Shown here piece after piece: positions 62,040 to 64,000 of a stretch of DNA of 64,000 nt. The DNA is from Halogranum gelatinilyticum (GTDB taxonomy: Archaea; Halobacteriota; Halobacteria; Halobacteriales; Haloferacaceae), in NCBI RefSeq assembly GCF_900103715.1, contig NZ_FNHL01000002.1, forward strand, positions 434,001 to 498,000. Reading direction: 5' to 3'. The translations under genes were made by a program, and so were the position numbers. The stretch's first letter is position 1. Each line of letters starts with the position of its first letter. Below the pieces are notes generated by a model. It was not told where the DNA came from. It saw only the letters and a list, made by a program, of their open reading frames with translations, and did no database searches.

Positions 62040-62567
62040 TTAGAGCAGCTCGTCGGCGATGATCTCGTACCCTGCCTCGCGCAGGCGGTACTCGTTCGGC
62101 ATCGAGGCGATGCGAAGCACTCGATGACCGACAGCAGCGTTCACTCGCCGCGTGACCAGACTCCACCGGACGATCTCGTCGTCGGTGAAGCTGACCGACA
62201 CGCCGTGTCGGTTACACACCTGGCTAACGATGGTTCGAATCTCACTGGGCGTAACTGCGGTGACTTTCTCGCCCTTGTCCTCGTCTGCTTCGTCGTCGAG
62301 GATGAAACTCGTCTCACCGCCCTGCTGGGTCTTCTTGAGGTAACCGTCCTCTTCGACGATTTTGTTGAGGAGCGAGGTCGTCGTCTGGAGCGTGTCCTCT
62401 TCCTCGTCGTCGTCCTCGTCGATGTGTTCGCTCACGTCGTTGTAGTAGAGGTGAGCGTTCAGCTGGCTGCGTGCGAACTCGGTGTTCGGAAGGTCGGCCG
62501 CGATGACCTTCAGCAGCTTCGTTCGTTTCTCAGTCAATTCCTCGGTCGGGGTGGGATCTTCACTCAT
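62040..62567 (-). CDS. Acidic helical protein of unknown function
   Basis: The 175-residue protein begins MSEDPTPTEELTEKRTKLLK. It has an Asp/Glu-only stretch (about 55-63) and a C-terminal part that looks like a winged helix (TPSEIRTIVSQVCNRHGVSV, then RRVNAAVGHRVLRIASMP). Similar proteins occur in haloarchaeal viruses, as I recall, but I cannot name the family. ATG 62567 was preferred; an upstream ATG adds five residues. Confidence 0.6.
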   Translation of the reverse strand: MSEDPTPTEELTEKRTKLLKVIAADLPNTEFARSQLNAHLYYNDVSEHIDEDDDEEEDTLQTTTSLLNKIVEEDGYLKKTQQGGETSFILDDEADEDKGEKVTAVTPSEIRTIVSQVCNRHGVSVSFTDDEIVRWSLVTRRVNAAVGHRVLRIASMPNEYRLREAGYEIIADELL

Positions 62568-62876
62568 TGCTGTAGCTCCCACGCCCGATTGACGACAGAT
62601 TCAAGAAGCCGCCCACCAAATCGACTGATGAGCGGTGACAGTCCTGACTGTCGCCCGTCGGGCGTGCTGTTGTTGACCCGGCATCCAAGCCAACTTCCAC
62701 ATTACCCTGGATGCAAACGGGTCCCGCGTCCGACTGCTTCTACGACGACCAACTTTGTCTGCACCTAGCTCTATCTAACTCCCCCCACTTAGTATTACCG
62801 CAGCAACACCTACGACATCCACCAAAATGGTTAACAAGATAGCCCAATTAAACAATAGCATAGGTGGATACCGACT
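62568..62876. other. Non-coding region with several hairpins
   Basis: This 309-base region has no supported gene. It contains GACAGTC-CT-GACTGTC (62637-62652), the adjacent CGCCC-GTC-GGGCG (62653-62665), and GCATCCA...TGGATGC (about 62680-62714). Toward the right it turns A+T-rich and carries the promoter of the gene at 62877. A 28-codon frame on the minus strand (62858-62772) would encode a single hydrophobic helix, but it lacks a promoter. Confidence 0.5.
62637..62665. repeat. Two adjacent perfect hairpins
   Basis: GACAGTC-CT-GACTGTC is directly followed by CGCCC-GTC-GGGCG. Both stems are perfect (7 and 5 bp). They sit at the change from G+C-rich provirus sequence to AT-rich sequence, where an element boundary, a terminator or a protein-binding site could be. 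Confidence 0.5.
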
Positions 62877-63533
62877 ATGGACGAGACAAAACAAATGATG
62901 CCTTCGGATGATCGGGATAGGGGAATACTCACTCCAGATGATCGTAAGTTCCTGAAGGGAAAGAAAGAATTCTCGAGTGAACAATCTGAGCGGGATGCTC
63001 GCTACAGGATACGTAAGAGGGTCAAGAATTCGATATTGGACTTCAGTATCCTTCTACATCACCTTGACGAGAGAGATCGAAAGCAGGTATTCTCGAAGCA
63101 TATGGCGAAGTCTTCTGATGATGAGATATCTAGCGAGAAGCTACGCGAATTTGTTGAATCAACTATGTTCTCGCAAGGGATTTCCGACGCAATTTCTCTA
63201 CTATATCTGGGCGTCAGCGATGCTGGCGATTCATTTGAGGCGGTTCTCAAAGAAGGAGTTGCTGGTGCTGAGGAGAGTAAGGGATACTTGGTTGACAGCG
63301 TCTCGGTCGATATCGATGTTTCTCGTGGGAAGCCCGACATGGAAGATCTTGTTTCGAAGTTGAATAGTGGCGAACCCTTATCCGAAGAAGAGATTAGAGC
63401 AGTCATCAACTCTGGCCAATTTGACATCGATGCCGAGTCGCTTGATATGCTTCTCCAGCAGATATCATCTCAATTATCCGTAGAGTCTGAGGATGTCGAG
63501 ATTAATCTGAATTACGAACCAGATGACGAATAG
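62877..63533 (+). CDS. AT-rich conserved accessory gene, haloarchaeal
   Basis: The 218-residue protein is visibly richer in A and T than the chromosome. The start contains DDRDRGILTPDDRKFLKGKK and SEQSERDARYRIRKRVKNSI, a pattern I recall from haloarchaeal proteins of unknown function that are often near integrated elements. The C-terminal half is acidic, and a helix-rich fold is likely. No active site is seen. Confidence 0.65.
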   Translation: MDETKQMMPSDDRDRGILTPDDRKFLKGKKEFSSEQSERDARYRIRKRVKNSILDFSILLHHLDERDRKQVFSKHMAKSSDDEISSEKLREFVESTMFSQGISDAISLLYLGVSDAGDSFEAVLKEGVAGAEESKGYLVDSVSVDIDVSRGKPDMEDLVSKLNSGEPLSEEEIRAVINSGQFDIDAESLDMLLQQISSQLSVESEDVEINLNYEPDDE

Positions 63534-63542
63534 CGGTTAACT

Positions 63543-64000
63543 CTACGATGTCGTAGTGAGTGAGTAGTCAGACAACTCGCGCTGCTTCTCCTCTTCGACG
63601 TAGTGTTCTATCGCCGTTGCCCATTTCCGCAGGTGGTTCGCATTTGCAGCGTGGTCGGTGTCGTCCAACGCTTCCTGATACTTGTCGTCGCCGTCCCATA
63701 GTTCTCCAACGAGGTCATCGAGCGTCTCATTCGTGACAGTCTCGCGATGCCCGTCTCTGGTTGTGATATAGTGTTGGGCTCGAGCTTTGCGATCATCTGC
63801 GAGCTGGAATATGTCGCTCCAAGAGTTCATGACCGGGTCGCAGGCTTGACACTCACAGAGCGGGTCATCAAAGTCCGTGCCAAGGTCTTCGACGTCGTAG
63901 ACGTTGAGGAACTCCTTCACGGGGTTGTAGTAATATCGAACACTGTCACCACTGCCACCACCGGAGTCCGTTTTTTCCGATTTAGACTCGCCATGCTCGA
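63543..64000 (-). CDS. Partial gene, possible tRNA-guanine transglycosylase/DpdA-like C-terminus
   Basis: The frame runs open from base 64000 to the stop at 63543-63545, giving 152 residues, so the gene starts beyond the window. The visible part has YYYNPVKEFLNVYDVEDL, then LCECQACDPV, a C-x-C-x2-C site followed 23 residues later by a His in ARAQHYIT. C-x-C-x2-C plus distant His is the zinc site of tRNA-guanine transglycosylases and their DNA-modifying DpdA relatives. The rest is helical. With only the tail visible, the assignment is tentative. Confidence 0.4.
   Translation of the reverse strand, partial: EHGESKSEKTDSGGGSGDSVRYYYNPVKEFLNVYDVEDLGTDFDDPLCECQACDPVMNSWSDIFQLADDRKARAQHYITTRDGHRETVTNETLDDLVGELWDGDDKYQEALDDTDHAANANHLRKWATAIEHYVEEEKQRELSDYSLTTTS

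Larger units (their letters stand above)
50894..64000. mobile_element. Integrated pleolipovirus-like provirus plus flanking accessory genes (right end not defined)
   Basis: The region from the tRNA-Ile end holds a complete set of pleolipovirus-type virion genes on the minus strand (60.3 to 55.3 kb), a divergent replication-like cassette (51.0-53.3 kb), AT-richer cargo genes, small regulators and unknown genes. Gene spacing, overlaps and base composition differ from the chromosome to its left. No integrase and no second copy of the tRNA end were found up to base 64000. The left edge at the tRNA is inferred; the right end may lie outside the window. Confidence 0.7.

Noticed and set aside
62772-62858. 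28-codon hydrophobic frame on the minus strand
   Set aside because: It has a clear TM helix but no promoter-like sequence, and the region reads better as upstream sequence of the gene at 62877.
50894-64000. Second copy of the tRNA-Ile 3-prime end (attR) and an integrase
   Set aside because: By eye no repeat of the tRNA end and no tyrosine-recombinase motif (R..H-x-x-R..Y) was found; both may lie past 64000.
1-64000. CRISPR arrays and IS elements
   Set aside because: No regular spacer-repeat pattern and no transposase was seen.

Overview
The window is chromosomal DNA of a halophilic archaeon (class Halobacteria). The proteins are strongly acidic and the G+C content is high. Many genes start with ATG or GTG about 25-30 bases after a TATA-like box and have no leader. 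The elongator tRNA-Met has an intron. Several proteins belong to families I know only from haloarchaea (DUF2150, DUF5815, DUF5830 and DUF6149 types), together with MptA, an archaeal HMG-CoA synthase and a JAMM desampylase-like protein. I cannot fix the genus from the sequence alone.

Layout. 1-14 kb: a Thr-rich surface protein cut by the window edge, an AI-2E-type permease, a lipoprotein, tRNA-Met, membrane proteins, three GNAT acetyltransferases, an amidohydrolase and small regulators. 13.5-24 kb: HMG-CoA synthase, a pilin/PKD-protein operon, a TatD-type hydrolase, an SDR, a HAD phosphatase, an IPP-isomerase-like Nudix gene overlapping a JAMM protease gene, a lipid/diacylglycerol-kinase-like protein and a PHP phosphoesterase. 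24-35 kb: a thioesterase, an Lrp-type regulator divergent from carA, a cupin, a second PHP protein, a Rieske fusion protein, a DUF255 thioredoxin-like protein, a TrmB regulator, MptA and an FAD oxidoreductase. 35-50 kb: a TetR-MATE efflux operon, a GT2 glycosyltransferase, a repeat-filled intergenic region, carB, NAD kinase, a RecA/KaiC-family ATPase and FxsA. carA and carB lie 18 kb apart but share an almost identical 15-base palindrome upstream, so they are probably regulated together.

50.8-64 kb: tRNA-Ile(GAU) marks the start of an accessory region. It contains a pleolipovirus-like provirus. On the minus strand are a four-TM VP3-like protein, two small membrane proteins, a VP4-like spike (signal peptide, C-terminal coiled coil and TM anchor), ORF6- and ORF7-like membrane proteins and a VP8-like P-loop NTPase, tightly packed and mostly overlapping. 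A divergent plus-strand cassette encodes a zinc-finger protein, a 38-residue protein and a large winged-helix protein that is a replication-initiator candidate, linked by GTGA overlaps. Between the two modules sits an AT-richer cargo pair: a small PD-(D/E)XK nuclease-like protein coupled to a 392-residue protein with a HEPN-type R-x4-H motif. This pair is the best candidate in the window for an undescribed system. Right of the virion module are AbrB-like and DUF7386-like small regulators, a zinc-ribbon protein, unknown genes and, at the edge, a partial gene with a C-x-C-x2-C site like that of tRNA-guanine transglycosylase/DpdA proteins. No integrase gene and no second copy of the tRNA end were found, so the right boundary of the element is unknown.
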